Source of the DNA: Fidelibacterota bacterium
Lineage (GTDB): Bacteria > Fidelibacterota > UBA2242 > JAFGTP01
DNA: 13,929 nt
Assembly (NCBI GenBank): GCA_021734005.1
Contig: JAIPJV010000021.1
Location: forward strand, 1 to 13,929
Direction of reading: 5' to 3'
How positions within the stretch are numbered: position 1 is the stretch's first letter; each line of letters begins with the position of its first letter. Below are positions 1 to 8,197 of the stretch, piece by piece. The notes below the pieces were generated by a model. The model had not been told where the DNA came from, ran no database searches, and saw only the letters and a list, made by a program, of their open reading frames with translations. The position numbers were made by a program, and so were the translations under genes.

Positions 1-2586
1 GACCGCTGGTCGGCAGCTGTTGATTCTATGGGTGGAGAAGCTACTCCCTGGCAAGTCCCTGATATGAATTATCGAGGCTGGTATTTGGCTTCTATGTCGC
101 CCAATGCATCGGGAGTTCGTCAACCAGAAGCAGCTGGCGCTATAGCCTGGATTTTGTATAATGCTTATAAAGAAACCGGTCAGGAAAAATATCGGATCAG
201 AGCCGAATGGTGCTTGGAATATCTAAATGGATTAAGTGAGAACCCTTCTTATGAACTGCAGCTACCCTATGGCGTTTATACTGCAGCCCGGATGAACGCT
301 GAACTTAATACAAACTATAATGTAGAAAAATTGTTAAATTGGTGCTTTACACCGGAAGGTAATCGTAGAAACTGGGGGGCGACAATTGGAAACTGGGGCG
401 ATTATGATTGTTACGGTTTAATAGGAGAGGCAAAGCCCAATGTTTCAGAAGGCTATGCTTTTTATATGAACGGAGTGGAACAATTTGGAGCCCTAATTCC
501 TATGCTACGTTATGATGACCGTTTCGCCAAGACTCTGGGCAAATGGGCCCTTAATATTGCTAATGCAACCCGCTTGTTTTATCCTAATTATTTACCTGAT
601 AGCCTTCAGGATTGTGAAGCCTGGTCTTATCAGTATGATCCAAATTCTTATATCGCTCACGAAGCCATGCGGGAAAAAGCACTTAATGAAGAAAAAAGGC
701 CCTTTGCAACCGGCGATTTCCTTAGAAATGACTGGGGTCCGACCAATCTTTCTTTATATAGCTCATCTCATGTTGGCATCTTTGGCTCAATAATCGATAC
801 TACTGATGTTGAGGCAATTTTACAGCTTGATCTTTTGAAAACCGATTATTATCACGGGCAGGCTTATCCAACTTATCTCTATTATAATCCTTATAATCAG
901 GAAAAAACGGTTCAAATCAATACTGAAACAAGCCGGGACATTTATGATGCTGTAAATAATGAGATGATTAAAACTTCTGTGAATGGTCAAGAATTGATCA
1001 GTATTCCGTCCGGAAGTGCCAGAATTTTAGTTTTTATTCCAGCGGGTGCAGAACTGCAATATAATTTAAATACAACTTTTGCTGATGGAGTGCCGATAGA
1101 TTTTTATTCCGGTAAAACAGTTGATAATTATCCCCCGCGGATTAAAAGTCTCCAGGCTGAAGAGGATACTATTGTTTACAATGACCAGACCAATATTTAC
1201 TGTACAACTGAGGACCCCGGTGATAACTTGACCTATGCCTGGTTTGAATCAGGAGAAAATATTGGTGCTGGAGCAATGATAAGCTGGCAGGCTCCTGCTA
1301 AAACAGGAACTAGTTCAATTGTTTGCCGAGTAACCGATTCCAACGGCTCTCAGGTCAGCGATACAGTCAGAATTACAGTGCAAGAAGAAATAAATTATGA
1401 TCCTGAAATTACAGATTTGTCAGTTACTCCCAGAAAAGTGGAGCCAGGTAATGATATTAGATGTGTTTGCCTTGCAACTGATCTCAACCAGGATACAATA
1501 AATTATAATTGGTCATCAACCAAAGGAGAGTTTAATTCTCAGGATTCAGTCACTGACTGGCAGGCTCCCCTAGTTGAAGGCCTGTATTATTTAGTTTGTC
1601 AGATCTCAGATGGAAAAGGAGGAAGTGACCGGGATAGTATTCAGGTTGCAGTCAAAACTTACACAGAAATAGAAGATGCAAAACTATTGGCCTATTACAC
1701 TTTTAATGGGAATGCCGCTGATTCTAGTGGTTTTCAGAATCCAAGCCATATTTATGGAGCAGAATTAACTGCAGATAAAATTGGTCAATCCGAAAAAGCC
1801 TACTATTTCGATGGCCAGGATGATTACATTAGTGTTGAAAATAATTCGCTGCTAAATTTTCAGGATTCCATCACTGTAAGTCTGTGGTGTCAGCCCAATA
1901 GTCTTTATAGTGACCGGGAATCTTATATAATTTCTCATGGTAACTGGCAAAACCGCTGGAAATTTTCTATATTACCTGAGAAAAAATTGCGCTGGACGGT
2001 AAATACAAGTTCAGGAATCAAAGACCTGGATTCAGAACTGTCATTGCAGAAGGATTCCTGGTATCATATCGTCGGTGTATTTGATGGTTCTCAAATTAAA
2101 CTTTATGTAAATGGTAATCTAGATGCTCAGGCTGATTATTCCGGAAAATTAAATACTACTCAGATCAATCTCACTATTGGCCAGGCTCTGCCTTCTGAAG
2201 ATAATTACAATTTTAATGGTGTAATTGATGAAGTTCGCATTTATAACAAGGCCCTGGATTTGGAAACTATTAAGGAGATTTATGCTAATGAGTCTCCTGT
2301 AGCTAGATCAGAACAGAAACCCCAAAAATTTGCCCTTAGCCAGAACTATCCGAACCCCTTTAATCCTGAAACAAAAATCAAATACGAAATACCTGTTAAT
2401 GCAAGGGTAGTAATACAGGTTTTTGATCTTCAGGGCAGATTGGTGGAAACAATAGTTGATAAAAACCATAATCCTGGTAAATTTAGTGTTACCTGGAGTA
2501 CTGAGAGTGTAAGCTCGGGAATTTATTTCTATAGGTTTCAGTCCAGAGGATTCTCATCTGTTAAAAAATGTATTAAACTCAAATAA
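1..2586 (+). CDS. Secreted multidomain protein, 5'-truncated: toroid-like region, two Ig/PKD-like domains, LamG domain, T9SS sorting tail
   Basis: The reading frame is open from base 1, so the gene starts upstream of the window; the ATG at 28 is only an internal methionine. The first ~370 residues (to about base 1120) are helix-rich with many W, Y, N and G residues and look like an (alpha/alpha) toroid of the kind found in glycosidases and lyases, but I do not recognise the family. Two similar Ig/PKD-like domains follow (about 1129-1386 and 1393-1665). They share a Y-x-W core, a WQAP segment, paired cysteines and a D-S/T-[IV]-x-[IV]-x-V end strand. A LamG/concanavalin-like domain (about 1678-2286) holds the YYFDGQDDYI and DEVRIYNKAL motifs. 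The last ~85 residues carry YPNPFNPET and end in a beta-sandwich with GIYFYR, the type A T9SS sorting domain. I infer a cell-surface or released carbohydrate-active protein. The catalytic function is unproven, and the T9SS, Ig and LamG calls are firm. Confidence 0.88.
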   Translation, partial: DRWSAAVDSMGGEATPWQVPDMNYRGWYLASMSPNASGVRQPEAAGAIAWILYNAYKETGQEKYRIRAEWCLEYLNGLSENPSYELQLPYGVYTAARMNAELNTNYNVEKLLNWCFTPEGNRRNWGATIGNWGDYDCYGLIGEAKPNVSEGYAFYMNGVEQFGALIPMLRYDDRFAKTLGKWALNIANATRLFYPNYLPDSLQDCEAWSYQYDPNSYIAHEAMREKALNEEKRPFATGDFLRNDWGPTNLSLYSSSHVGIFGSIIDTTDVEAILQLDLLKTDYYHGQAYPTYLYYNPYNQEKTVQINTETSRDIYDAVNNEMIKTSVNGQELISIPSGSARILVFIPAGAELQYNLNTTFADGVPIDFYSGKTVDNYPPRIKSLQAEEDTIVYNDQTNIYCTTEDPGDNLTYAWFESGENIGAGAMISWQAPAKTGTSSIVCRVTDSNGSQVSDTVRITVQEEINYDPEITDLSVTPRKVEPGNDIRCVCLATDLNQDTINYNWSSTKGEFNSQDSVTDWQAPLVEGLYYLVCQISDGKGGSDRDSIQVAVKTYTEIEDAKLLAYYTFNGNAADSSGFQNPSHIYGAELTADKIGQSEKAYYFDGQDDYISVENNSLLNFQDSITVSLWCQPNSLYSDRESYIISHGNWQNRWKFSILPEKKLRWTVNTSSGIKDLDSELSLQKDSWYHIVGVFDGSQIKLYVNGNLDAQADYSGKLNTTQINLTIGQALPSEDNYNFNGVIDEVRIYNKALDLETIKEIYANESPVARSEQKPQKFALSQNYPNPFNPETKIKYEIPVNARVVIQVFDLQGRLVETIVDKNHNPGKFSVTWSTESVSSGIYFYRFQSRGFSSVKKCIKLK

Positions 2587-2592
2587 AAGAGA
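2587..2592 (+). promoter_or_regulatory. Probable ribosome binding site supporting the upstream non-ATG start
   Basis: AAGAGA directly follows the stop codon of the preceding gene and lies 5 nt before ATT 2598 (11 nt before ATC 2604). It is a partial Shine-Dalgarno match. It favours initiation upstream of the GTG at 2709, whose own upstream bases have no well-placed SD. Confidence 0.45.
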
Positions 2593-2597
2593 ATAAT

Positions 2598-5129
2598 ATT
2601 ACTATCAAAAGAAAAAGATTATATTATTTTTTATTTGCAATATTTGCTTTATCAGTTTGTATTTGGAATTGCGGGCAAGATGATCAAAGCCGAGAAAACC
2701 AAATATCAGTGCCTTTCTCTGAACCGGCTAAAATTGAAGTTGGCGGGCCTTATCTTGGGGTTGAATTCCATCATAGTAGAATGATCCCACAAAGGATTAG
2801 TTTTTTTTATCCAGTAGCAAATAGTATTGATCACAGCAAGGATTACTGGACAAGAGATACATCCCTAGTGGGAGAATGGCTTTTACGGATTGGTGAAGGT
2901 GAAAAGATTCAAATAGGACGCAAGTCCTGCCAAATTGACCTGTCTCCTTATAGTGTTAAGTTTTACCAAAATAGCACCAAATACACTATAAAAAGTATTT
3001 ATCAGTTTTGTGAAAATAAGCCGGCAATGGTAATTACAATCAATATCACGAATAACTCAGATAAAGAAGCTGAATATAAACTTGATACCCGTTTAAATAC
3101 TTCTATCCGTACCAGTCACACTTACCAAAAAATTACAAAGAGCTGGAGTGAAATTAAGGATAATGCTATTTACACTCATTTCAATGAAAAAAGTGCTGAT
3201 TCTGCAAATATTTTTATAACAAATGCGGGTAAAGAACCTGACGATATTAATAGCAGGATTGATTTTTTAAATGATAGAGTAAAACAACAAAAAAAATATA
3301 CACGAGATAATGGTAGGAAACCAGTTGCTCAATTTGTTTACAAAGAAAGATTGGAACCAGGCCAATCAATGGAGATCGTACAGATTATAGGCTCATCAAA
3401 AAGAAAAGAAAGTCAGTCTATAGTTAATTATTTAATTGAAAATTATCAATTTGAAGTTAATCAATATGAAAAAAGAATTAGAGATAAAGTATTCCCCGCA
3501 ATTATTGAGACAGGATCAGCAGAAATAGACCATTCTTTGGTTTATGCTAATACTGTTTTAGAAGCTAATGCTCATTATCTAGATGAAGATATTGTTCCTA
3601 TGCCCTGTCCGGCAGAATACAATTTTTATTTCACCCACGATGTTCTCTTAACTGATCTGACTGCTGTTAATTTTGATCTGGAACGAGTAAAAAAAGATCT
3701 GAATTATATCATAGATCATGCTAATCGCGAAAATATTATACCCCATGCTTATTATTGGAAGGATGGAAAGTATGTAACTGAATATTCTCGTTCCGATAAC
3801 TGGAATAACTTCTGGTTTATCCAGGTTTGTGCTAAATATATACGGCATTCTAATGACCACAGATTTCTAGAAAAGATGTTTCCCTATCTTCAGAAAAGTA
3901 TTCAACAATCATTACTGACTCTGGAAAATGACAATATAATGTGGTCATACCGCCCGGACTGGTGGGATATTGGGCATAATTATGGCCCAAGCAGTTATAT
4001 GACTATTCTGGCCATTAAGAGCTTACGAGATTTTGTTTATATTTCTACTGTTTTGGATAAAAAGTTGAACGTTTTTAAAAAGTATTCTGAATTGGCAGAT
4101 AAAATGCATACTGCTTTAAATAAAAAATTGTGGCATGAAGAGATGGACTGTCTTGTTAATTATTACACGGATGGTTCGCTTGATCGGCACTATTATATAG
4201 GCTCTCTTTTAGCAGCATCCTATGGCTTACTTAACTCTAAAAGACAGAATAAAATAATTCAGACTGTAAAAGAAAAACTTCTCGACCCTAAAGTTGGTCT
4301 GTACAATGCTTTTCCTATGAATTTCCATAAATTGGGTGAGAAGATGAAATTCGTAGGCGATGAAGCCGGAAGTAAATTTGACTATCTAAATGGTGGGGTT
4401 TGGTCCCATGGAAATGCCTGGTATGCAAAAGCTTTAATAGCCAACCAGCAAAAAGAATTAGCCGCAAGATTCATTGAAAGGACAATGTCTCTTCACGGGA
4501 TTATGGATGGGCCCAATGGCCAGCCGGCCTATTATGAAGTCCGCAATGCAAATAAAAATAATCCCGGCCAATATGGAAAGGTGGACAAGCCTCAGTTTTT
4601 ATGGGCAGCTGCCTGGTATATAAACGCTACGTATCGTCTCTATGGTGTTGCGGAAAATAATTGGAATGTTCGGCTGGATCCTTTTCTGAGGAAAGATCAA
4701 GAACAATGTAAATTTAACCTATATCTTGATAGTAAACCTCTAAAAGTAGATATAACAGGAGAAGGTAAATCTGTAGAAAAAATATCCTATGGTGGAAAAC
4801 AGTTTGCTTCTACTGTTTTCCCGCAGAATATGTCAGATGTTAAAGACATCCGAATAAAGTTAGGTCAACCACAATATCCTTTCCTTTTTTATACAGATGC
4901 AATTTTAAAATCCTGTGAATTTGATGAAGATGAATTGAAAATATTATTAGAAGCATTTCCCGGTCATTCCAATCAAACAATTGTATTATCGCCGACCAAA
5001 CCCAAAAAAGTTATGGTTGATGGCGCAATTAATGATAAATGGGAATCTATTGACCATGGACATTATAAAAAAATTATTCTTAATTTTGTTCATGAGAAGA
5101 AAAAGAGTGAATTGTTGTTAAATTTTTAA
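2598..5129 (+). CDS. Exported lipoprotein, clan GH-L / GH94-like (alpha/alpha)6 glycosidase-type protein (non-ATG start proposed)
   Basis: A long N-terminal beta-sandwich (to about 3480) is followed by a helical toroid (about 3500-4650) and a small C-terminal beta domain. This is the order seen in GH94, GH15/GH65 and related enzymes. Motifs that fit such a catalytic barrel are FTHD (near 3633), PDWWDIGHN (near 3955) and NGGVWSHGNAW (near 4390). I cannot assign an exact family, reaction or catalytic residue. The only canonical start is GTG at 2709, but the frame is open from 2577 (stop at 2574-2576). The bases before 2709 encode a basic n-region (KRKR), a hydrophobic core and a cysteine (IWNC, then GQDDQ), which is a lipoprotein signal. 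The start shown is ATT at 2598, 5 nt after AAGAGA; ATC at 2604 is an alternative. From GTG the protein is 806 aa, and from 2598 it is 843 aa. It lies 11 nt after the previous stop and is probably co-translated. It likely sits in the periplasm or on the outer membrane. Confidence 0.8.
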   Translation: MTIKRKRLYYFLFAIFALSVCIWNCGQDDQSRENQISVPFSEPAKIEVGGPYLGVEFHHSRMIPQRISFFYPVANSIDHSKDYWTRDTSLVGEWLLRIGEGEKIQIGRKSCQIDLSPYSVKFYQNSTKYTIKSIYQFCENKPAMVITINITNNSDKEAEYKLDTRLNTSIRTSHTYQKITKSWSEIKDNAIYTHFNEKSADSANIFITNAGKEPDDINSRIDFLNDRVKQQKKYTRDNGRKPVAQFVYKERLEPGQSMEIVQIIGSSKRKESQSIVNYLIENYQFEVNQYEKRIRDKVFPAIIETGSAEIDHSLVYANTVLEANAHYLDEDIVPMPCPAEYNFYFTHDVLLTDLTAVNFDLERVKKDLNYIIDHANRENIIPHAYYWKDGKYVTEYSRSDNWNNFWFIQVCAKYIRHSNDHRFLEKMFPYLQKSIQQSLLTLENDNIMWSYRPDWWDIGHNYGPSSYMTILAIKSLRDFVYISTVLDKKLNVFKKYSELADKMHTALNKKLWHEEMDCLVNYYTDGSLDRHYYIGSLLAASYGLLNSKRQNKIIQTVKEKLLDPKVGLYNAFPMNFHKLGEKMKFVGDEAGSKFDYLNGGVWSHGNAWYAKALIANQQKELAARFIERTMSLHGIMDGPNGQPAYYEVRNANKNNPGQYGKVDKPQFLWAAAWYINATYRLYGVAENNWNVRLDPFLRKDQEQCKFNLYLDSKPLKVDITGEGKSVEKISYGGKQFASTVFPQNMSDVKDIRIKLGQPQYPFLFYTDAILKSCEFDEDELKILLEAFPGHSNQTIVLSPTKPKKVMVDGAINDKWESIDHGHYKKIILNFVHEKKKSELLLNF

Positions 5130-5154
5130 TGCTATTGGGATACAATTATTGATT

Positions 5155-6492
5155 ATGAAACTTTATCAGAGATATAATCTTATACCAATTTTGTTAATTA
5201 TTGGCTTTTTTAATTTTCTGGTGAGTGTTCAGTCGTGTGAAAAGAAGGCTAATAAAAAACAAAAGAAGAGTGAAATAATTGAACTCACCTACTGGTGCGC
5301 AGCCATTCAACAGGAGATCGATCTGGCGAAATCTCAGGTTAAAGAATGGAATGCTACCCATGATTCTGTGAAAGTTAAATTACAACCTTTACCGGAAAGT
5401 AAATCTTCAGAAGAGGTTTTACTGGCAGCTATTGCTGGAGGGACAACTCCTGATGTCTGCTCTAATATGTGGCCTGGAGCAATGGATGATTATGTCTCGG
5501 CTGGTGGTCTGGTTTGCTTGAATGAGTATCCATTTTTGTATGATTATATCAAAAAAAGAGTTCCTCCGGATATTTTAGAAAATCTAAAAGCTTCGGATGG
5601 TAAACTTTATCAGGTGCCCTGGAAAACAAATCCACTTATGATGATGTATAATGTAAATATGTTTGAGAATTCAGGAGTTGATTCTCTGCCCAGGACTTAC
5701 TCCGATCATATGCGAGTGGGAGAAAAAATCACCCGGGATACAGATGGAGATGGACGTATTGATCAGTGGCTTGGTTATCGGGATACTAACCCAATTTGGT
5801 GGCAGCGGCTTTTTGATTTTTATCCCTGCTATATTGCCGCTTCCTCAGGCCATACTTTGGTGAGAAATTCTGAAATTGATCTCAACAATCAACCAACCCG
5901 TCAAGTTTTGAATTTTTTTCGCCGTTTATATGTGGAAGGCTATTATCCAATTACAACTTTTAAAGGCGATGCCTTTCTTGAGGAAAAAATTGCGACTCAG
6001 ATCACAGGCCCCTGGAATGTTACTCATGTACGAAAATTCAAACCGGAGGGGTTTAAATTTGATGTAATGCCTATTCCTGTTCCCGATGATCACAAAGGTC
6101 CGGTTTATACTTATGGTGATTATAAAAATATTTCCATCTTTAGCAACACAAAATATCCAGAAGAAGCCTGCCGATTTGCCAAATTTTTAATAAGCAAGCG
6201 CAATGATTTGAAATTACTGGAAATGACCAATCAAATACCGATTCGAGCAAATATTATCAAGGATGACATGTTTAGCGATTATCTGGAATCTCACCCTTTG
6301 ATTACTAAATTTATTAAGCAATCCCGTCATACCCGCGGTGTAGATGGCATTCCTGATTTGAAAGAGATCTTTGATGCCATTTCCCAGGAATATGAAGCTT
6401 GCTCAATCTATAATAAACGCAGTGTTGATGAGGCTGCTGCCAATATGGAAAAACAGGCTAATGTAATAATTAAATGGAATAGGTCTCGATAA
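5155..6492 (+). CDS. Sugar ABC transporter substrate-binding lipoprotein (family 1 SBP)
   Basis: This is an extracytoplasmic binding protein for an ABC sugar importer, with mature ligand binding outside the inner membrane. From ATG 5155 it has 445 aa, normal for family 1 (MalE/UgpB-like) binding proteins. A TTG two codons earlier (5149) is an alternative start, but ATG gives a cleaner signal peptide: MKLYQR, a hydrophobic stretch, then SVQSC with C28 as the lipidation site, followed by a lysine-rich linker. Family signatures include the LTYWCA strand after the linker, a GTTPDV segment, the DGKLYQVPW strand, TGPWNV, and the DVMPIPVP region near the second lobe. Residues D195, D197, D199 and D203 form a DxDxDGxxD calcium-loop-like motif. 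It ends by overlapping the first permease start by one base (TAATG), so translation is coupled. The substrate is unknown; an oligosaccharide, possibly a beta-mannoside, is inferred from the GH130 neighbours. Confidence 0.93.
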   Translation: MKLYQRYNLIPILLIIGFFNFLVSVQSCEKKANKKQKKSEIIELTYWCAAIQQEIDLAKSQVKEWNATHDSVKVKLQPLPESKSSEEVLLAAIAGGTTPDVCSNMWPGAMDDYVSAGGLVCLNEYPFLYDYIKKRVPPDILENLKASDGKLYQVPWKTNPLMMMYNVNMFENSGVDSLPRTYSDHMRVGEKITRDTDGDGRIDQWLGYRDTNPIWWQRLFDFYPCYIAASSGHTLVRNSEIDLNNQPTRQVLNFFRRLYVEGYYPITTFKGDAFLEEKIATQITGPWNVTHVRKFKPEGFKFDVMPIPVPDDHKGPVYTYGDYKNISIFSNTKYPEEACRFAKFLISKRNDLKLLEMTNQIPIRANIIKDDMFSDYLESHPLITKFIKQSRHTRGVDGIPDLKEIFDAISQEYEACSIYNKRSVDEAAANMEKQANVIIKWNRSR

Positions 6493-7370
6493 TGAACCTG
6501 ATAAGAAAAATAAAAAATAGTAATAAATTTGGTTTTTTAATGAGTATGCCCTATGTGGTATATTTTCTCATATTTTTAGCCTTTCCCCTTGTTTTTTCTT
6601 TTGTCCTAATTTTTCACAAATGGAATATTATCACCCCTATGGAATTCATTGGGGTTGATAATTTTGTCCGAATGTTTCAGGATGCTAAATTTTTCAGAGC
6701 CATTTTAAATACACTTATTTTTCTGGTAATTCATATTCCCCTTCAAATAATAATAGCGCTCCTTCTGGCTGTCCTATTAAACAAGAAAATCAAGATGCGT
6801 GGCTTCTTTCGAGCACTCTATTTCCTTCCTGTAATTGTTTCCGGAGTAGTGGTAACAATTATTTGGCAGCAATTGTATGCCTATGAAACTGGTTTGATTA
6901 ACCTTGTTTTGAATAAATTGGGCTTGTCCGGATTGCCCTGGCTGAATAGTCCTGATCTTGCCATGCCTTCTATTGCCATTATGGCGACCTGGAAAAATGT
7001 GGGGCTTTATACTGTTCTATTTTTAGTTGGACTACAATCCATACCTCACTATTTATATGAAGCTGCTGACATTGATGGTGCCAATGAAACCCAAAAATTT
7101 TTTCATATCACCTTACCGGCTCTCAACAATACAATGGTACTTGTGGTAATTTTATCCACTATTGGTGGTTTTTCTCTATTTGTAGAACCCTTTGTAATGA
7201 CAGGCGGTGGACCGATGAATAGAACTCTTTCAGCCATGTTATACATTTATAACCAGGCCTTTTATTTCGGTCACATGGGTTATGCGGCCGCTCTTGGATT
7301 TTTCTTTGCTGCCATAGTTATGGTGGTTATTTTGATCCAGAAAAAAGTAGTTGGAAGACAAGGAGCATAG
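6492..7370 (+). CDS. Sugar ABC transporter permease, MalF/UgpA-type
   Basis: This inner-membrane permease of 292 aa is the usual size for the six-helix UgpA/MsmF/LacF type without MalF's large periplasmic loop. Hydrophobic segments are visible at about residues 17-42, 71-97, 108-126, 160-180, 213-233 and 261-283. The EAA loop that docks on the ATPase is at 190-196 (EAADIDG), followed by the typical FFHITLPAL. The FVMTGGGP segment near 224-231 is also characteristic of this family. ATG 6492 shares its first base with the stop of the binding-protein gene. It pairs with the next gene to form the transmembrane heterodimer for the sugar importer. Confidence 0.96.
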   Translation: MNLIRKIKNSNKFGFLMSMPYVVYFLIFLAFPLVFSFVLIFHKWNIITPMEFIGVDNFVRMFQDAKFFRAILNTLIFLVIHIPLQIIIALLLAVLLNKKIKMRGFFRALYFLPVIVSGVVVTIIWQQLYAYETGLINLVLNKLGLSGLPWLNSPDLAMPSIAIMATWKNVGLYTVLFLVGLQSIPHYLYEAADIDGANETQKFFHITLPALNNTMVLVVILSTIGGFSLFVEPFVMTGGGPMNRTLSAMLYIYNQAFYFGHMGYAAALGFFFAAIVMVVILIQKKVVGRQGA

Positions 7371-7377
7371 AAAAATT

Positions 7378-8187
7378 ATGAAAAAAGTACTTATTTATAT
7401 TGGACTGGCAATTGGAGGTTTCCTATTCGCTTATCCTTTTATCTGGATGATTTCGGCTTCGCTTAAGCCGGAAATTGAGATAGGTCATTTATCCCTCTGG
7501 TCTCAAAATTTTTCTCTGAATAATTACAAACAGGTAGTGGAAAAAATTCCGATCTGGAGAGCCTTCTTCAATAGCATCTTCGTTTCATTAACAACAACTG
7601 CATCAGTGATCTTTTTTGGTTCAATTGTAGGTTATGCTTTGGCCCGATTAAAATTTATAGGCCGGGAATTGATCTTCAATATTATTCTTTTTACAATGGT
7701 GATTCCTTTTCAAATAATTATGATACCCATGTATATTTTGATGGTTAAGTTTGGCTGGGTGGATACTTATTATGCTTTAATTGTACCGGCCATGGTGAAT
7801 GCTTTTGGTATTTTGCTATTTCGCCAATATTATCTGGATATACCTGAAGATCTGGTTGATGCCGCCCGTATTGATGGTTGCAATGATTTCCAAATTTTGT
7901 TTAAAATCTTTTGGCCTCTATCCCGCCCGGTAATTATCACAGTTGGCATTATTTCTTTTATGCAAAATTGGAATAAAGTTCTCTGGCCTTTGATAGTTAT
8001 TAGGGTAAGAGAATTAATGACCATGCCTCAAATGGTTACAATTTTTGCTACTGGGGGTCAGGCAGAAAGCCAGCTCGGGGCCCAATTGGCGGCAGCAACT
8101 TTGTTGGCTATACCAATCATTATTGTGTATGCTTTTTTTCAAAAATATTTTATTGAAAGTATGGCAACTTCCGGAATGAAAAATTAG
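7378..8187 (+). CDS. Sugar ABC transporter permease, MalG/UgpE-type
   Basis: This is the second inner-membrane permease, 269 aa from ATG 7378. Six hydrophobic segments are visible, the first at residues 5-27. The EAA loop is in the form DAARIDG at 161-167, followed by ILFKIFWPLSRP, as in MalG-type subunits. The C-terminal FIESMATSGMKN corresponds to the usual FVxGxTxGAVKG tail but is diverged. A TTG at 7351 would extend the protein by nine charged residues overlapping the previous gene. I chose ATG because AAGGAG at 7360-7365 lies before it, though 12 nt is a slightly long spacing, and because MKKV is a typical N-terminus. The gap to the preceding stop is 7 nt. It works with the preceding permease and the ATPase at 11343. 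Confidence 0.95.
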   Translation: MKKVLIYIGLAIGGFLFAYPFIWMISASLKPEIEIGHLSLWSQNFSLNNYKQVVEKIPIWRAFFNSIFVSLTTTASVIFFGSIVGYALARLKFIGRELIFNIILFTMVIPFQIIMIPMYILMVKFGWVDTYYALIVPAMVNAFGILLFRQYYLDIPEDLVDAARIDGCNDFQILFKIFWPLSRPVIITVGIISFMQNWNKVLWPLIVIRVRELMTMPQMVTIFATGGQAESQLGAQLAAATLLAIPIIIVYAFFQKYFIESMATSGMKN

Positions 8188-8197
8188 ATAAGTGATT

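Noticed and set aside
28..30. ATG 28 as the start of the first gene
   Set aside because: The frame is open to base 1 and the residues before ATG (RWSAAVDS) look like continuing coding sequence; a T9SS cargo should also have an N-terminal signal peptide, which is absent after 28.
512..793. 93-codon + strand frame inside the first gene
   Set aside because: It is out of frame with the clearly coding T9SS protein and has no ribosome binding site or domain.
2709..2711. GTG as the true start of the GH94-like gene
   Set aside because: It lacks a well-placed Shine-Dalgarno, and the in-frame bases before it encode a complete lipoprotein signal peptide.
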